DNA from: Poriferisodalis sp963663635
GTDB lineage: Bacteria > Actinomycetota > Acidimicrobiia > Acidimicrobiales > Poriferisodalaceae
DNA: 64,000 nt
Assembly (NCBI GenBank): GCA_963663635.2
Contig: CAXXMY010000022.1
Location: 1-64,000 of the forward strand
Reading direction: 5' to 3'
The position numbers were made by a program, and so were the translations under genes. This document shows, one piece after another, positions 52,994 through 63,104 of the stretch. Positions within the stretch are counted from its first letter, which is position 1; every line of letters starts with the position of its first letter. Below the pieces are notes generated by a model. It ran no database searches, had not been told where the DNA came from, and was given only the letters and a program-made list of their open reading frames with translations.

Positions 52994-53746
52994 ATGGACG
53001 AAGTGACCTACGACGTCGACGGGCACGTGGCGACGATCACGTTGAATCGCCCGGACAAGCTCAACGCGATGACCGATGAGATGTACCACGGCATCGGCGC
53101 CGCGCTCGGAGAATCCGATGCCGACCCGGCGGTGCGGTGCACGATCGTCACCGGGACCGGCCGGGCGTTCACGTCGGGTCACGATCTCGGCGAGTTCGGC
53201 GATCGGACTGCGTGGATGCCGTGGCGCCCGGACCGTTTCGACGTCGGGCTGGAGACCGCCAAGCCCACGATCGCCGCCATCCAGGGCTATTGCCTGGCTG
53301 GGGGGCTCGAGCTGGCGCTGTTCTGCGACATCCGGGTCTGCGACAACACAGCGCAGTTCGGCTGCCCGGAAGTGCGCTGGGCGATCCTGCACGGCTACGG
53401 GGCGCTGCGGCTGCCGGGTTTGATCGGTTCGTCTGACGCCATGCGGCTGCTGCTCACCGGGGCGTTCATTGACGCTGCCGAGGCGCTGCGGATCGGCTTG
53501 GTCAGCGAGATGACGGCCCCGGACGACCTGCAGTCGACCGCCCGCGGCATTGCTGACCAGATCGCAGCGAACGGCCCTGCCGCCATCCGGATGACCAAAG
53601 AGCTGGCACTGCGCGGCCGCGAGATGTCCTTGCCCGATGGCCTGCGGATCTACCAGGAATACACCCGGGCAGCCTTCGCCTCCCCCGATGCGAAGGAGGG
53701 CCTGCGGGCCTTCGCCGACCGCCGCGACCCCAGCTACGGCGCCTAA
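52994..53746 (+). CDS. Enoyl-CoA hydratase/isomerase family protein
   Basis: The protein of 250 residues has the crotonase pattern: VATITLNRPDKLNAMTDEM, FTSGHDLGEFGD (oxyanion region), GYCLAGGLELALFCDIRV and FGCPEVRWAI with the catalytic-type Glu. It acts on acyl-CoA thioesters. The ATG at 52994 was chosen because the crotonase fold starts directly. It precedes a broken CoA-transferase gene on the same strand. Confidence 0.88.
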   Translation: MDEVTYDVDGHVATITLNRPDKLNAMTDEMYHGIGAALGESDADPAVRCTIVTGTGRAFTSGHDLGEFGDRTAWMPWRPDRFDVGLETAKPTIAAIQGYCLAGGLELALFCDIRVCDNTAQFGCPEVRWAILHGYGALRLPGLIGSSDAMRLLLTGAFIDAAEALRIGLVSEMTAPDDLQSTARGIADQIAANGPAAIRMTKELALRGREMSLPDGLRIYQEYTRAAFASPDAKEGLRAFADRRDPSYGA

Positions 53747-53844
53747 CTCCTCGACAGGCTGAGCCTGATCCATCCCTGCAGCACGGATCGAGGCGCGTCG
53801 ATACGCTCCGGGGGCTTTCGGGCCGTCGATGACTCAGGGGTGAT

Positions 53845-55899
53845 GTGCGGGGCGTTCGGGTACTGGATCTGAGTGACGCTAGATCGGGCGCATACTGCGC
53901 TCGACTGCTGGCGATGACGGGTGCCGACGTCGTGGTAGGCGAACCCCGCGGCGGCTCGGATCTACGTCGGTCAGGTCTTGTTGACACCGACGCTGGTCAC
54001 GTCTCAGTGGCCTGGGAATACCTGCGAGCCAACACGTCGAGCCCGATCGGCACCCGCTGCCGGGCGGCGGGCCGTGGCTGACGCACCTCGTTGGCGCCAC
54101 CGCCGCCATCGGCATCCAGGCAGCGCTTGTCAACACCGCGACGACCGGGCTCGGCGACTTGGTGGAAGTCTCTGCGCTGGGGGCGCTGGCCAACGCACAC
54201 CAGTGGAGCTTCAGCCTTTACACGCACAACGGCGTCACCAAGCGCCGGTGGGGGAATCGCTTCGGCGAGCAGCACCATCCGCTGGCGCTCTATGAGTGCA
54301 TCGACGGCTGGGTGTACATTGCTGCCGTTTCGATTCACCAGTGGGAGGGCTTCTGCATCGCTATGGACCAGGTGGAACTGCTGGCCCGCGACGACTTCTA
54401 TGTGCCCGCCGTGCGCTTTGACCACGCCGATGAGCTCGACGAGATCATCTGCGCCTGGGCTGCCACCAAGACCGTGGCCGAAGCAGTCACGGCCCTACAG
54501 GACAACCACGTCCCCTCCGGGCCAGTCGCCAGCCTCGACGACATGCTGGCCAGCCCGCAGCTCGCCTCGCGGGACTACTGGGTGGACCTGGCTGCAGCCG
54601 GCTCACCGGACAGCGCATCCGCGCGGATACCCGGGCCACCTGCTCGCATCGAGGGTGCAACACCCGAGTTCCGCCGCGCTCCGGCACTTGGCGAGGGTGC
54701 CGCGGGTGCCGCGGACGCCGAGGGCGCCCAGAGCACCGTGGGCCCAGCGCCGAGTGAACGCCGTTGGCCCGGCGGCATCAAACCCCTGGCGGGGGTGCGC
54801 GTCGTGGAGTTCACGATTGCGTGGGCCGGTCCACTGGTGTGCCGGATGAGGGCGGATCTCGGCGCCGACGTCATCAAGATCGAGCACCCAACTGCCCGCG
54901 GCCTCGCCATGCCGCCCGCCGACAAGATCGGCGCCGAACGGGGTAGTTGGGAATGGGGGCAGCTGCCGGGACCGCTGTCGCGCAACGGCATCTTCCTCGG
55001 CGACGATCCCGGCGTTGACTGGTTCAACCGGCTCGGCCACTGGAACAAGATGAACCGATCGAAACGGGACCTCTGCCTCGACGTGAAGGCTGCCGGCGGC
55101 CGCGAGGTCCTGCGCCGGCTTGTCGCGACGGCCGACATCGTGGTGAACAACTACAGCCCCCGCGGCGTGCGTTCGCTCGGGATCACGCCCGTCGAGCTGC
55201 GTGAGATGAACCCCAGCGTCGTCACGCTGGACATGTCGGGCTTCGGTGCCACCGGTCCTGACGCCGAAGGCATCAGCTGGGGCCCGGTCCTCGATGCTGC
55301 CTCGGGTTTGGCCTCCACCACCGGCTACCCGGATTCGGGCCCCTACAAGCAGGGCATCGCCTTCCCCGATGTGGTCGGCGGCCTGCACGGCACGGTCATC
55401 GTGCTCGCTGCGTTGTGGCAGCACTGGCGCACCCGTGATCCGGTCGCGGTGGACCTCTCCCAGCTCGAGACTGCCATTGCGGTCGCCGGTGACCAGTTCG
55501 GGGAGGCCTCGCTGCGCCCGACCGGCTCGCCGCCGAGCCGCCGAGGGGTGCGCTCGCGTGACGCCGCACCCGCCGGTGTCTACCGATGCCGCGGTGAAGA
55601 CGCCTGGCTGGCGCTGACGGTCACCGACGACGAAGCGTGGCAAGCACTGGCCGGAGTGCTCCGCAGCGAGCTGGGCGACGAGTGCTGCTCGCCTGACTGG
55701 ACCAAGTTTGCGACCCGGCGAGCAACCTCCGCGGTTCCCCGGCCTCGCATTCCGATTCGACACCACGCCCGCCGGCGTCAGTCCACCGCCCAGGCTGGGG
55801 GAGCACAACGAGACGATCCTGGCCGGACTCGGCTACGGGCCCGACGAGATCACGGCCCTCTACGGCAGCGACACCATCGCTACCACGCCGCCCAGTTAG
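53845..55899 (+). pseudogene. CaiB/BaiF-type CoA-transferase, multiply broken
   Basis: The gene looks like a double-length family III CoA-transferase. The N-terminal part reads VRVLDLSDARSGAYCARLLA and AWEYLRANTSS, then the frame shifts (one base lost near 54030) to GGGPWLTHLVGATAAIGIQA. The second unit starts PLAGVRVVEFTIAWAGPLVC and shows NKMNRSKRDLCLDVKAAGG and LDMSGFGATGPDAEGISWGP. After CSPDWTKFAT another shift leads directly to PGLAFRFDTTPAGVSPPPRL, with perhaps 100 residues of the family missing. Several lesions make it non-functional as written. Confidence 0.82.
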
Positions 55900-55906
55900 G
55901 CCCCAA

Positions 55907-56689
55907 CTAGGCCATGGTCAGGCCGCCGCTGACCGACAGCGTCTGGCCGGTGATGAACCCGGCCTCTTCGCTGCACAAGTAGATGACGGCCGACGCCACC
56001 TCGTGCGGCTGGCCGATGCGCTTCATCGGCACGGCCCGGGCCATCGCCCCGATGATCTTGTCGCTCGTGTCGGTCGCCGAGGCGATCTCTGCCAGCAGCG
56101 GCGTGTCAGTCGGCCCGGGGCACACCACGTTCGCGGTGATGCCGCGGCGCGCCACCTCGCGGGCAATGGTCTTCGTGAAGGCGATGACTCCGCCTTTGGC
56201 GCCGGAGTAGACGGCTTCCCCCGATGAGCCCACCCGGCCGGCATCGGATCCGATGTTCACGATCCGGCCGAAACCCGCCTCGACCATGGCGGGCAGGCAT
56301 CCGTGGGTGGTTCGCAGCGGACCCTTGTAGTTGATCTCGATGACGCGGTCCCAGAACGCCTCGTCGGTTGTGCCGAACGGCTTTAGCTCATCCCAGCCGG
56401 CGCAGTTGACGAGGACTTCGACCGGGCCGAGCTCGTCAACGACCGCCAGCAGTCCCTGGGCCACCGAATCAGAATCAGCGACGTCCATCGCCACGGCAAT
56501 TGCTCTGTTGGATTCGCTGCCGCCCCCGGCGTTGATCGTGGCTGCCGTGTCGGTGGCCTCGGGCACTCGCAGGTCTGCTACGGCCACCCGCCGCCCGGCG
56601 CGGGCCAGCCCCAGGCAGATCTCACGCCCGATGCCCCGGCCGCCGCCGGTCACCAAGGCCACCCGGTCCGCGTTGTGCTGTTCGGTCAC
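55907..56689 (-). CDS. Short-chain dehydrogenase/reductase, BadH/FabG type
   Basis: The protein of 260 residues has the NAD(P) loop VALVTGGGRGIGREICLGLA, LVNCAGWDELKPFG, the catalytic set Ser in IVNIGSDAGRVGSSG and Tyr-x-x-x-Lys in AVYSGAKGG, and ITANVVCPGPTDTPLL. It oxidises or reduces a hydroxyl, likely of an acyl-CoA in this setting. I chose the GTG at 56689 because GGAG is seven bases upstream. Confidence 0.87.
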   Translation of the reverse strand: MTEQHNADRVALVTGGGRGIGREICLGLARAGRRVAVADLRVPEATDTAATINAGGGSESNRAIAVAMDVADSDSVAQGLLAVVDELGPVEVLVNCAGWDELKPFGTTDEAFWDRVIEINYKGPLRTTHGCLPAMVEAGFGRIVNIGSDAGRVGSSGEAVYSGAKGGVIAFTKTIAREVARRGITANVVCPGPTDTPLLAEIASATDTSDKIIGAMARAVPMKRIGQPHEVASAVIYLCSEEAGFITGQTLSVSGGLTMA

Positions 56690-56703
56690 GTCATCTCCTG
56701 TCG

Positions 56704-56733
56704 TCAAATGCCCTGTTGCCAAATGCCCTGTAG
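56704..56733. repeat. 15-base direct repeat before the SDR gene
   Basis: CAAATGCCCTGT occurs twice, at 15-base spacing, in the spacer upstream of the SDR gene. It could be a slippage product or a small operator. Nothing else supports function. Confidence 0.35.
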
Positions 56734-56742
56734 AAGGTTCGC

Positions 56743-57771
56743 TCAGGAGCGTGTGGCCTGCGCCACCTCGCCCCACTTGTGAACCATGTCAGGGTCCTTC
56801 CGGATCTGCTCTTCGGCCAGATACATGACCACCCGGGCGGCGGTGCCGCCGTAGCGGTCTTTCAACCGGTCGGCCATCTCGTCCCACGGCGCCACCACCG
56901 CGAAGTGCTCGAGCATGTCGTCGGTAATGACCTCGGCCATGCCGGCGATGTCGCCCTTGCGCATCAGGTCGCGCAGCTTCTCGGTGACGCCCTCGTACCC
57001 CAAATCGGTGAACTGGAACGAATAGTTCGGCGTGGTGCCGTAGAAGGCGACCTGTGTCTTGGCCCGGCGGATCAGCGGCGCCAGATCGTCGGGCGTGTCG
57101 CCCGGCGCTGCGAAAACGGGCACGATCAGGTCGATCTCGGCGACATCACGGCCGGCCCGCTCGGCACCCTGGGCCACCTCGGGCAGCAGCCGTTCGCGGA
57201 TGTAGTGCATCGTGTGCATCGGGTGGACGTGCACCCCGTCGGCGACCTCGCCCGCCACCCGGTTCATGACCGGTCCCACCGACGAGATGTCCACCTTGAC
57301 ATCGCCGTAGTCGTGCTTGCGTGGCATCCATTGGGCCGGCAGCAGGCTGAGGTTGAAGAACTCGCCCTCGTGGCTGAGGTTCTCTTCGCGGCGGAAGGCC
57401 CGCAGGCACGCCTTCACTGCAAGCACGTAGTCGCGCATGCGCGCCGCAGGTCGATCGAACTCCGACGAGTAGCGCCGCACCACGTGACCCTTGACTTGGC
57501 TGCCGAGGCCCAGCCGAAAGCGGCCGTGGGTCTCGCCGGCGAGCTCCCAGGCGAGCTGTGCCGACACCATCGGGCTGCGGGGGAACGCGACCGCGATGCC
57601 GGTGGTGAAGGTCAGGCTGGGGGCTGCCATGGCGGCCGCAGCGAGCTGCATCCACGGCACCTGCCCGGTCTCGGTGTAGAGCATCCCGGAAAAGCCGGCG
57701 CCCTCGATCGCTTGCGCCAACTCGGCGGCTTCAGCCCACGTTGAGGAACCCGTCATCAGGTCAAATTCCAC
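56743..57771 (-). CDS. LLM class F420-dependent oxidoreductase
   Basis: The protein of 342 residues has LTFTTGIAVAFPRSPMVSAQ, GRFRLGLGSQVKGHVVRRY and VKVDISSVGPVMNRVAGEVA with HVHPMHTMHYIRERLLPEVA, the pattern of the F420-type LLM subfamily with a long C-terminal helix region. The substrate is unknown. It lies in the acyl-CoA cluster, 54 bases upstream of the SDR gene on the same strand. Confidence 0.82.
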   Translation of the reverse strand: MEFDLMTGSSTWAEAAELAQAIEGAGFSGMLYTETGQVPWMQLAAAAMAAPSLTFTTGIAVAFPRSPMVSAQLAWELAGETHGRFRLGLGSQVKGHVVRRYSSEFDRPAARMRDYVLAVKACLRAFRREENLSHEGEFFNLSLLPAQWMPRKHDYGDVKVDISSVGPVMNRVAGEVADGVHVHPMHTMHYIRERLLPEVAQGAERAGRDVAEIDLIVPVFAAPGDTPDDLAPLIRRAKTQVAFYGTTPNYSFQFTDLGYEGVTEKLRDLMRKGDIAGMAEVITDDMLEHFAVVAPWDEMADRLKDRYGGTAARVVMYLAEEQIRKDPDMVHKWGEVAQATRS

Positions 57772-57934
57772 GGCGGCACCACTCCTTCGGGCTGCGGGTG
57801 GCTCGGCCCACCAGTGCCCACGAACGCACGAACTCGCTCAACGTAGCCCCACCGCCGGCTGCGCGTCCGCAGCGGCGCACCGGGACGGCCTGTCGGCTGG
57901 GCGTGTCACGGGAACGTTGGCGTACGCTGCGCCG

Positions 57935-59566
57935 ATGGCTGAGGGTGCGAAGTACGAGTGGCTGTTGCTGGGCGATGCCGTCGACCGTGCAGCACGGATG
58001 TGGGGCGACCGGCCGGCGGTGGTCTTCGGCGACCGGCGCTGGAATTACACCGAGTTCACCGCCGAGGTGGACCGGGTGGCCAAGGGTCTGATGGCGCTGG
58101 GGGCCCAGCGGGGCGATCACGTGGCCGTCTGGATGACCAATCTGCCCGAGTGGCTGTGGCTCCAGTACGGCATCGCCAAGGTCGGCTGCTGCATCGTGCC
58201 GCTGAACACCCGCTACCGCACCGACGACATCGCGTACACGGTGGCTCAGTCGGAGAGCCGCTTCATGATCTCGATCGACCGGTCAGGGCCGATCGACTAC
58301 CGCGAGATGCTCTGCGAGGCCTACCCCGGGATCGTTGCGGCAGGGCACCTGGAGCGACTCGTGTTCACCGGCGAGCCCCGCGACGACAGCCTTTCGGACA
58401 CTTTGAGCTGGGATGACTTGCTGGCCGCCGGCGAGAGCGTCTCCGACGCCGAACTGGCCGAACTGGCTGCGAGCGTGACCGTCGACGACCGCATGATGCT
58501 GGCGTACACCTCGGGCACGACCGGGCACCCCAAGGGCGTCGTGCACACCCACCGCCCCCTGCGCAACAGCCGTGAGCGGGCGATGCTGCTGGGTCACACC
58601 CACAACGACATCCACATGAGCTACCTGCCGCTGTTCCACCTGTTCGGCTTCGGCGAGGTATCGATCCAAGCGGTGCTCTCCGGCGGCTGCCAAGTGCTGT
58701 TCGACACCTTCGACCCCGCCGCGGTCCTCGCAGAGCTCGAGGCACACGGCGGCACGGTCCTGCACGGGTTCGACTCGCACTGGGGCGACCTGCTGCGAGC
58801 CCAGGCCGAGCATCCCCGCGACGTGTCCAGCCTGCGGATGGGCACCTTGGCTGCCGGCATGGAGTCGTCGACCCCCGTCGCCCGACGGGCACAAGAGGTG
58901 TTCTGCCCGACGGTCTCCGGCTGGGGCATGAGCGAGTCGTGGGCATTCGTGAGCTGCAGCCACCCCACCCACAGTGTCGAGCAGCGCGCCGAAGCCTCCG
59001 GTTACCCGATGGACGACATCGAATTCCAGATGCGTGACATTGAGACCGGCGAACAATGCCCGCCCGACGTCCCTGGAGCGCTGTTCGTCCGGGGATACAC
59101 GGTGATGGAGGAGTACTGGCGCCGCCCCGAGGCCACCGCCGAAGTGCTCGACGACGATGGCTGGCTCGACACCGGCGACATTGCCCGGTTTCGCTCAGAC
59201 GGACACGTCGTGTTCATCGGCCGCCACAAGGACATGCTCAAAGTCGGCGGCGAGAACGTCTCCCCGGCCGAAGTCGAGGGCTTCCTCCTCGAAGTCGACG
59301 GCGTCGAACAGATCGCCGTCGTCGGCTACCCCGACCCGCGCCTCGTGGAGGTCCCTGTCGTCTTCGTGCAACGCACCGCCACAGCCCCACCGGACCTCAC
59401 TGAGGATGCCCTCATCGAGCGCTGCCGCGGCCGCATCGCCAGCTTCAAGATCCCCCGCCACGTCGTATTCGTCGACGAGATGCCCACCACCCCCTCAGGC
59501 AAGATCCGCAAAGTAGAACTGCGCGACTGGGCGCTCCGAGACCTAGGCGACCCCCACCACGCCTGA
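57935..59566 (+). CDS. Acyl-CoA synthetase (AMP-forming ligase)
   Basis: The protein of 543 residues has the ANL set: MLAYTSGTTGHPKGVVHTH (phosphate loop), SGWGMSESWAF, GWLDTGDIARF and HKDMLKVGGENVSPAEVEGF, and the C-terminal catalytic Lys in PTTPSGKIRKVELR. It activates a carboxylic acid to the CoA thioester. The ATG at 57935 lies close to the family start (AKYEWLLLGDAVDRAARMWG). It is divergent from the LLM gene. The acid is unknown. Confidence 0.88.
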   Translation: MAEGAKYEWLLLGDAVDRAARMWGDRPAVVFGDRRWNYTEFTAEVDRVAKGLMALGAQRGDHVAVWMTNLPEWLWLQYGIAKVGCCIVPLNTRYRTDDIAYTVAQSESRFMISIDRSGPIDYREMLCEAYPGIVAAGHLERLVFTGEPRDDSLSDTLSWDDLLAAGESVSDAELAELAASVTVDDRMMLAYTSGTTGHPKGVVHTHRPLRNSRERAMLLGHTHNDIHMSYLPLFHLFGFGEVSIQAVLSGGCQVLFDTFDPAAVLAELEAHGGTVLHGFDSHWGDLLRAQAEHPRDVSSLRMGTLAAGMESSTPVARRAQEVFCPTVSGWGMSESWAFVSCSHPTHSVEQRAEASGYPMDDIEFQMRDIETGEQCPPDVPGALFVRGYTVMEEYWRRPEATAEVLDDDGWLDTGDIARFRSDGHVVFIGRHKDMLKVGGENVSPAEVEGFLLEVDGVEQIAVVGYPDPRLVEVPVVFVQRTATAPPDLTEDALIERCRGRIASFKIPRHVVFVDEMPTTPSGKIRKVELRDWALRDLGDPHHA

Positions 59567-60153
59567 CCGACGGTCTCGCGACGCAACTCGCCGCGCGGTG
59601 CCCGTCAATGGCATCTTCGCCGGACTAAACGCTCTATCGAGCGAGCTTCCTCGCATCGCAGCTTCGCTCGTTGAACACTGCGGTGATCATGGCCGTAGGG
59701 CGACAAGTGCAGTGTTGGCTCGGCCAAGTCGTTGGGACCAGTCCAGCCGGCTTCGTTGATTGTCGGCAGTGCGAGACTGACGGTGAGTACCGCTCGGCGC
59801 AGCGGTGCACGACCAGTTTCGGACGAGGTCACCCGCCGAGATCTCGATCGACGGCGTCCGTCAGCTGGAATACGCCCAATGGCGGATTGTCCTTCGGAAG
59901 CGCCGTTCCATTGTCGGCGTGCATGTCAATGAGCCCCTGCGCTGCTTGCGTGCCAGTCCATCTCAACGGCATGTAGTGCTCACATTCGTTTCTTTTGTCA
60001 GTACCGCTGTCAAGGGTGCTTCGTAGTTTGACCGCTTCAGCTGTCGCGAGTCATCGCCCCATGCTCCCCGGGCGCGCGACGACACGAACTGCGCCCCCAA
60101 CATATCTCGCGAAGTACTACACATTCATGAGACCCTTCGGATACGGTGAATGC
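59567..60153. other. Spacer between acyl-CoA synthetase and the toxin-antitoxin pair
   Basis: These 587 bases hold only short open frames in several phases, none with a family match I can see. A 47-residue minus-strand frame near 59829-59972 (MPLRWTGTQAAQGLIDMHAD) is not recognised. The stretch may be decayed DNA and the leader of the next operon. Confidence 0.4.
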
Positions 60154-60897
60154 ATGGCCGCACAGCTCCGGACGGTCCAGCTGTCACTCAGAATCAGCGC
60201 CAGGGACTTGGACCGCGTCCGCGAGGTAGCCCATTCCTCAGGCGCGACAGTTGCGCAGTTCGTCCGCGAGGCTGTGAGCGACAAGTGCGCGGAGGTTGAG
60301 CACGAACGACGTCAAGCGATCGCCGCCGCGCTGCCCGCTGCGAGTGACCGATTGACGCGGAGCGAGCGGTTGATGCTGGCTGCGGTAACCCGCGACGCTG
60401 GCCTGAGCAGCATTGCGGCCACTTCCCGGGCAACAGGCCTGTCCTGGTCAGCGGCGAATGCGGCGCTGGCCTCGCTGGCGAAGCGTGGAGCAATCAGGCA
60501 ACGTACATCGGTTCAGAGCTGGCGCGACGGCGTTCGCGAGCGCAGCGTCTGGGAGCCGGTGATGTCATTGCAGGGTTTCGAGAAGCTCTGGGCTCAGGCT
60601 CGGCGTGTGCGCCTGCCGTCGTCTGCCGGGCCGCGTGAGTATGTCGGGCCCCTCCCGCCCCAGTTCTGGTCGCTCTTCTGGAACCATCCCGACCCGTCCT
60701 CGCTGGCCCTGCCGGCGGACGCCGAGTACATCGCCAACCGCCTGTTCAACGGACCATCCGCCCAAGCGGCCCTGTGGGCGTCGGTTCGCTTGCCCGTTGA
60801 TGCCTTGCAGTCCTGCCTGCGGCTGCGTTCGACGCAGCCACGCACCCGGGACCTCATCAAGAACGCTCTCGTCCACCGCTCAGCAGCCTCATCGTGA
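60154..60897 (+). CDS. AbiEi-like antitoxin with RHH and winged-helix domains
   Basis: The protein of 247 residues starts with a ribbon-helix-helix-like segment (LRTVQLSLRISARDLDRVRE, then ATVAQFVREAVSDKC). A winged helix follows (TRDAGLSSIAATSRATGLSW, then LASLAKRGAIRQRTS). The C-terminal region (QFWSLFWNHPDPSSLALPAD) resembles modules linked to nucleotidyltransferase toxins. Its stop overlaps the next start (GTGA). Upstream antitoxins usually repress their own promoter, and the two DNA-binding domains fit that. I infer a type IV-like antitoxin. Confidence 0.65.
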   Translation: MAAQLRTVQLSLRISARDLDRVREVAHSSGATVAQFVREAVSDKCAEVEHERRQAIAAALPAASDRLTRSERLMLAAVTRDAGLSSIAATSRATGLSWSAANAALASLAKRGAIRQRTSVQSWRDGVRERSVWEPVMSLQGFEKLWAQARRVRLPSSAGPREYVGPLPPQFWSLFWNHPDPSSLALPADAEYIANRLFNGPSAQAALWASVRLPVDALQSCLRLRSTQPRTRDLIKNALVHRSAASS

Positions 60898-61589
60898 ACA
60901 CCCAACAATTCCTGCTGCATGGAGGGGCCCTCGCCGACTGGTCAGACGTTCTCGACGAATCGACACGCGCCTGCTGGCCCGTAGTCGCAGCGGCAGCGCC
61001 CGACTCGGGTGTGCTCATGGGAGGCACTGCCCTCGCTATGTACCTGAGGCATCGTCGAAGCCGAGATCTCGACCTGTTCGTGTACGAGTCGTTCGAGCCA
61101 GAATCGGTCCTGAAGTCCTTGCAGATCGAAGCGGCGATTGTCGTCGACGACATTGCCGAAGGGACGCTTAACTGCCGCGTCAACGGGGTCAAGGTTCAGT
61201 TCCTGCATGCCCGTGACCAGAGGCAACTCGACCGTCCAAACACCGTCGAGGGGCTGGCGATCGGCGCAGTGCGAGACATCACCGCAACGAAGTACAAGGT
61301 GATCGGCGACCGGGGGGAGATGCGCGACTACTTCGACCTCATGCGCATCGAGACCGACGCCGGCATTAGCCCGCAAACCGGCCTGCGTCTGTACACCGAG
61401 CGCTATGGCGTGGCGCTCGAGCACCCCAGCGTTGCGCACATTGTGAGGGCGCTCGGGTCCTTCGTCGATGTTGCCGATGACCCGTGGTTAGCAGAGGCCG
61501 CCGGCCATGCGGCCGAGGCCACGGTCACCTCGTATTGGCAGCAACGTCAACCCGAAGTAGCAGCGTGGCTCGCAACAACGCTCGACTAG
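60894..61589 (+). CDS. AbiEii-type nucleotidyltransferase toxin
   Basis: The protein of 231 residues has the AbiEii/AbiGii nucleotidyltransferase motifs: LMGGTALAMYLRHRRSRDLD with the G-G-T and D-x-D, and the second motif ITATKYKVIGDRGEMRDYFD. Toxins of this kind stop growth by modifying RNA or protein, and are held in check by the upstream partner. The GTG overlaps the antitoxin stop by four bases. Such pairs commonly work in phage defence or plasmid and island maintenance. Confidence 0.8.
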   Translation: MNTQQFLLHGGALADWSDVLDESTRACWPVVAAAAPDSGVLMGGTALAMYLRHRRSRDLDLFVYESFEPESVLKSLQIEAAIVVDDIAEGTLNCRVNGVKVQFLHARDQRQLDRPNTVEGLAIGAVRDITATKYKVIGDRGEMRDYFDLMRIETDAGISPQTGLRLYTERYGVALEHPSVAHIVRALGSFVDVADDPWLAEAAGHAAEATVTSYWQQRQPEVAAWLATTLD

Positions 61590-61619
61590 AGGCTCCCCGG
61601 TCGCGCGGCGCGCAATCAG

Positions 61620-62924
61620 CTAAGGCCCAGAAAAAGCCATGGCTGGCGCAACCGGCCCAGCCAGCGTGTGATCGGTGGCGAGCCCGTTGGACCGCTCGCC
61701 CTCGCGGGTCTTGACCTCGGCCCTCGCCACGACATGGTGATGCACCTCGTCGGGCCCGTCGGCGAGTCGCAGCGTGCGCTGCGCGTGCCACATGTCTGCC
61801 AGCGGGAACCACTGCGAGACGCCGGCGGCGCCGTGCATCTGAATCGCCTCGTTGATGATGTCGCAGCACTTCTCGGGCACCATCGCCTTGACGGCGCTGA
61901 CCCAGACGCGGGCCTCGGCGTTGCCGAGCGTGTCCATGGCCTGGGCCGCACGCAGCACCATCAGCCGCATGGCCTCGACCTCGATGCGTGAGCGCGACAC
62001 GATCTCCATGTTCTTGCCCAGGTTGATGAGCTTCTTGCCGAAGCCCTCGCGTGACAGGCCCCGGTCCACCATCATCTCGATGGCCTTCTCGGCGGTGCCG
62101 ATGGAGCGCATGCAGTGGTGGATGCGGCCCGGGCCCAGGCGCAGCTGGGAAATCTCGAAACCGCGGCCCTCGCCGAGCAGGATGTTGTCCTTGGGCACGC
62201 GCACGTCCTCGAAGGTGATGTGCATGTGGCCGTGCGGGGCATCATCGGAGCCGAAGACGTGCATCGGACCCAGGATGTTCACGCCGGGCGTGTCGATCGG
62301 CACCAGGATCTGCGACTGCTGCTTGTAGGTGTCCGCGTCGGGGTTGGTGCGGACCATGGTGATCATGATCTTGCAGCGAGGATCGCCGGCACCTGAGATG
62401 TAGAACTTCTCACCGTTGATGAGCCACTCGTCGCCGTCGAGCAAAGCGCTGGTCTGCACCTGCTTGGCGTCCGAGCTCATCACTGCGGGTTCGGTCATGG
62501 CGTAGGCCGAACGGATCTTGCCCTCGAGCAGCGGTTCGAGCCACTGCTTCTTCTGCGCTGTCGTGCCGACGCGCTCGAGGACTTCCATGTTGCCGGTGTC
62601 GGGAGCGGAGCAGTTCAGGCACTCCGACGCCAGCCGGTTCTTGCCGAGCTCGTTGGCGATGTAGGCGTAGTCGAGGTTGCTGAGGCCGTGGCCGGTCTCG
62701 GCGTCGGGCAGGAAGAAGTTCCACAGCCCCTGCTCGCGGGCCTTATTCTTGGCGACTTCGAGCAGTTCGAGCTGTCCGGGTGCCCAGCTCCAGCGCTCTT
62801 CGCGGTTCTCGCCGAGGCGGTGGAACTCTTCGGTGATGGGGTCGACCTCGTCGCGGATGAATGCCTTCACGGCTTCATACAGCGGCTCGACCGATGTCGA
62901 CATTCGCAGGTCGAAATCGTCCAT
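61620..62924 (-). CDS. Acyl-CoA dehydrogenase
   Basis: The protein of 434 residues shows the ACAD pattern: AYAMTEPAVMSSDAKQVQTS (FAD and substrate binding), WLINGEKFYISGAGDP, FEDVRVPKDNILLGEGRGFE and the C-terminal IQMHGAAGVSQWFPLADMW. The catalytic base region is near the LADGPDEVHHHVVAR end. It oxidises an acyl-CoA with FAD. ATG 62924 was chosen (MDDFDLRMSTSVEPLYEAVK) and fits the family. It fits the acyl-CoA cluster around it. Confidence 0.9.
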   Translation of the reverse strand: MDDFDLRMSTSVEPLYEAVKAFIRDEVDPITEEFHRLGENREERWSWAPGQLELLEVAKNKAREQGLWNFFLPDAETGHGLSNLDYAYIANELGKNRLASECLNCSAPDTGNMEVLERVGTTAQKKQWLEPLLEGKIRSAYAMTEPAVMSSDAKQVQTSALLDGDEWLINGEKFYISGAGDPRCKIMITMVRTNPDADTYKQQSQILVPIDTPGVNILGPMHVFGSDDAPHGHMHITFEDVRVPKDNILLGEGRGFEISQLRLGPGRIHHCMRSIGTAEKAIEMMVDRGLSREGFGKKLINLGKNMEIVSRSRIEVEAMRLMVLRAAQAMDTLGNAEARVWVSAVKAMVPEKCCDIINEAIQMHGAAGVSQWFPLADMWHAQRTLRLADGPDEVHHHVVARAEVKTREGERSNGLATDHTLAGPVAPAMAFSGP

Positions 62925-63104
62925 GCTCGCTGATCTCAATGCTCCGCCAACCACAGCGGCTCCCCTCGTTCGCATGTGCGGCGCTCGCTTGCGCCGAGCG
63001 CAGAGAACCCTACCGAGACGCGGTGCACGATTCCGAGTGCGGCAGTGCAGGCCACGGTGGCATATCCCCGTCCGAGCGGCGGCGCGCCGGTACTTTCGAG
63101 GGCC

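Noticed and set aside
59605..59972. A possible small gene in the spacer before the toxin-antitoxin pair
   Set aside because: Short frames on both strands show no start signal, family or coherent composition.
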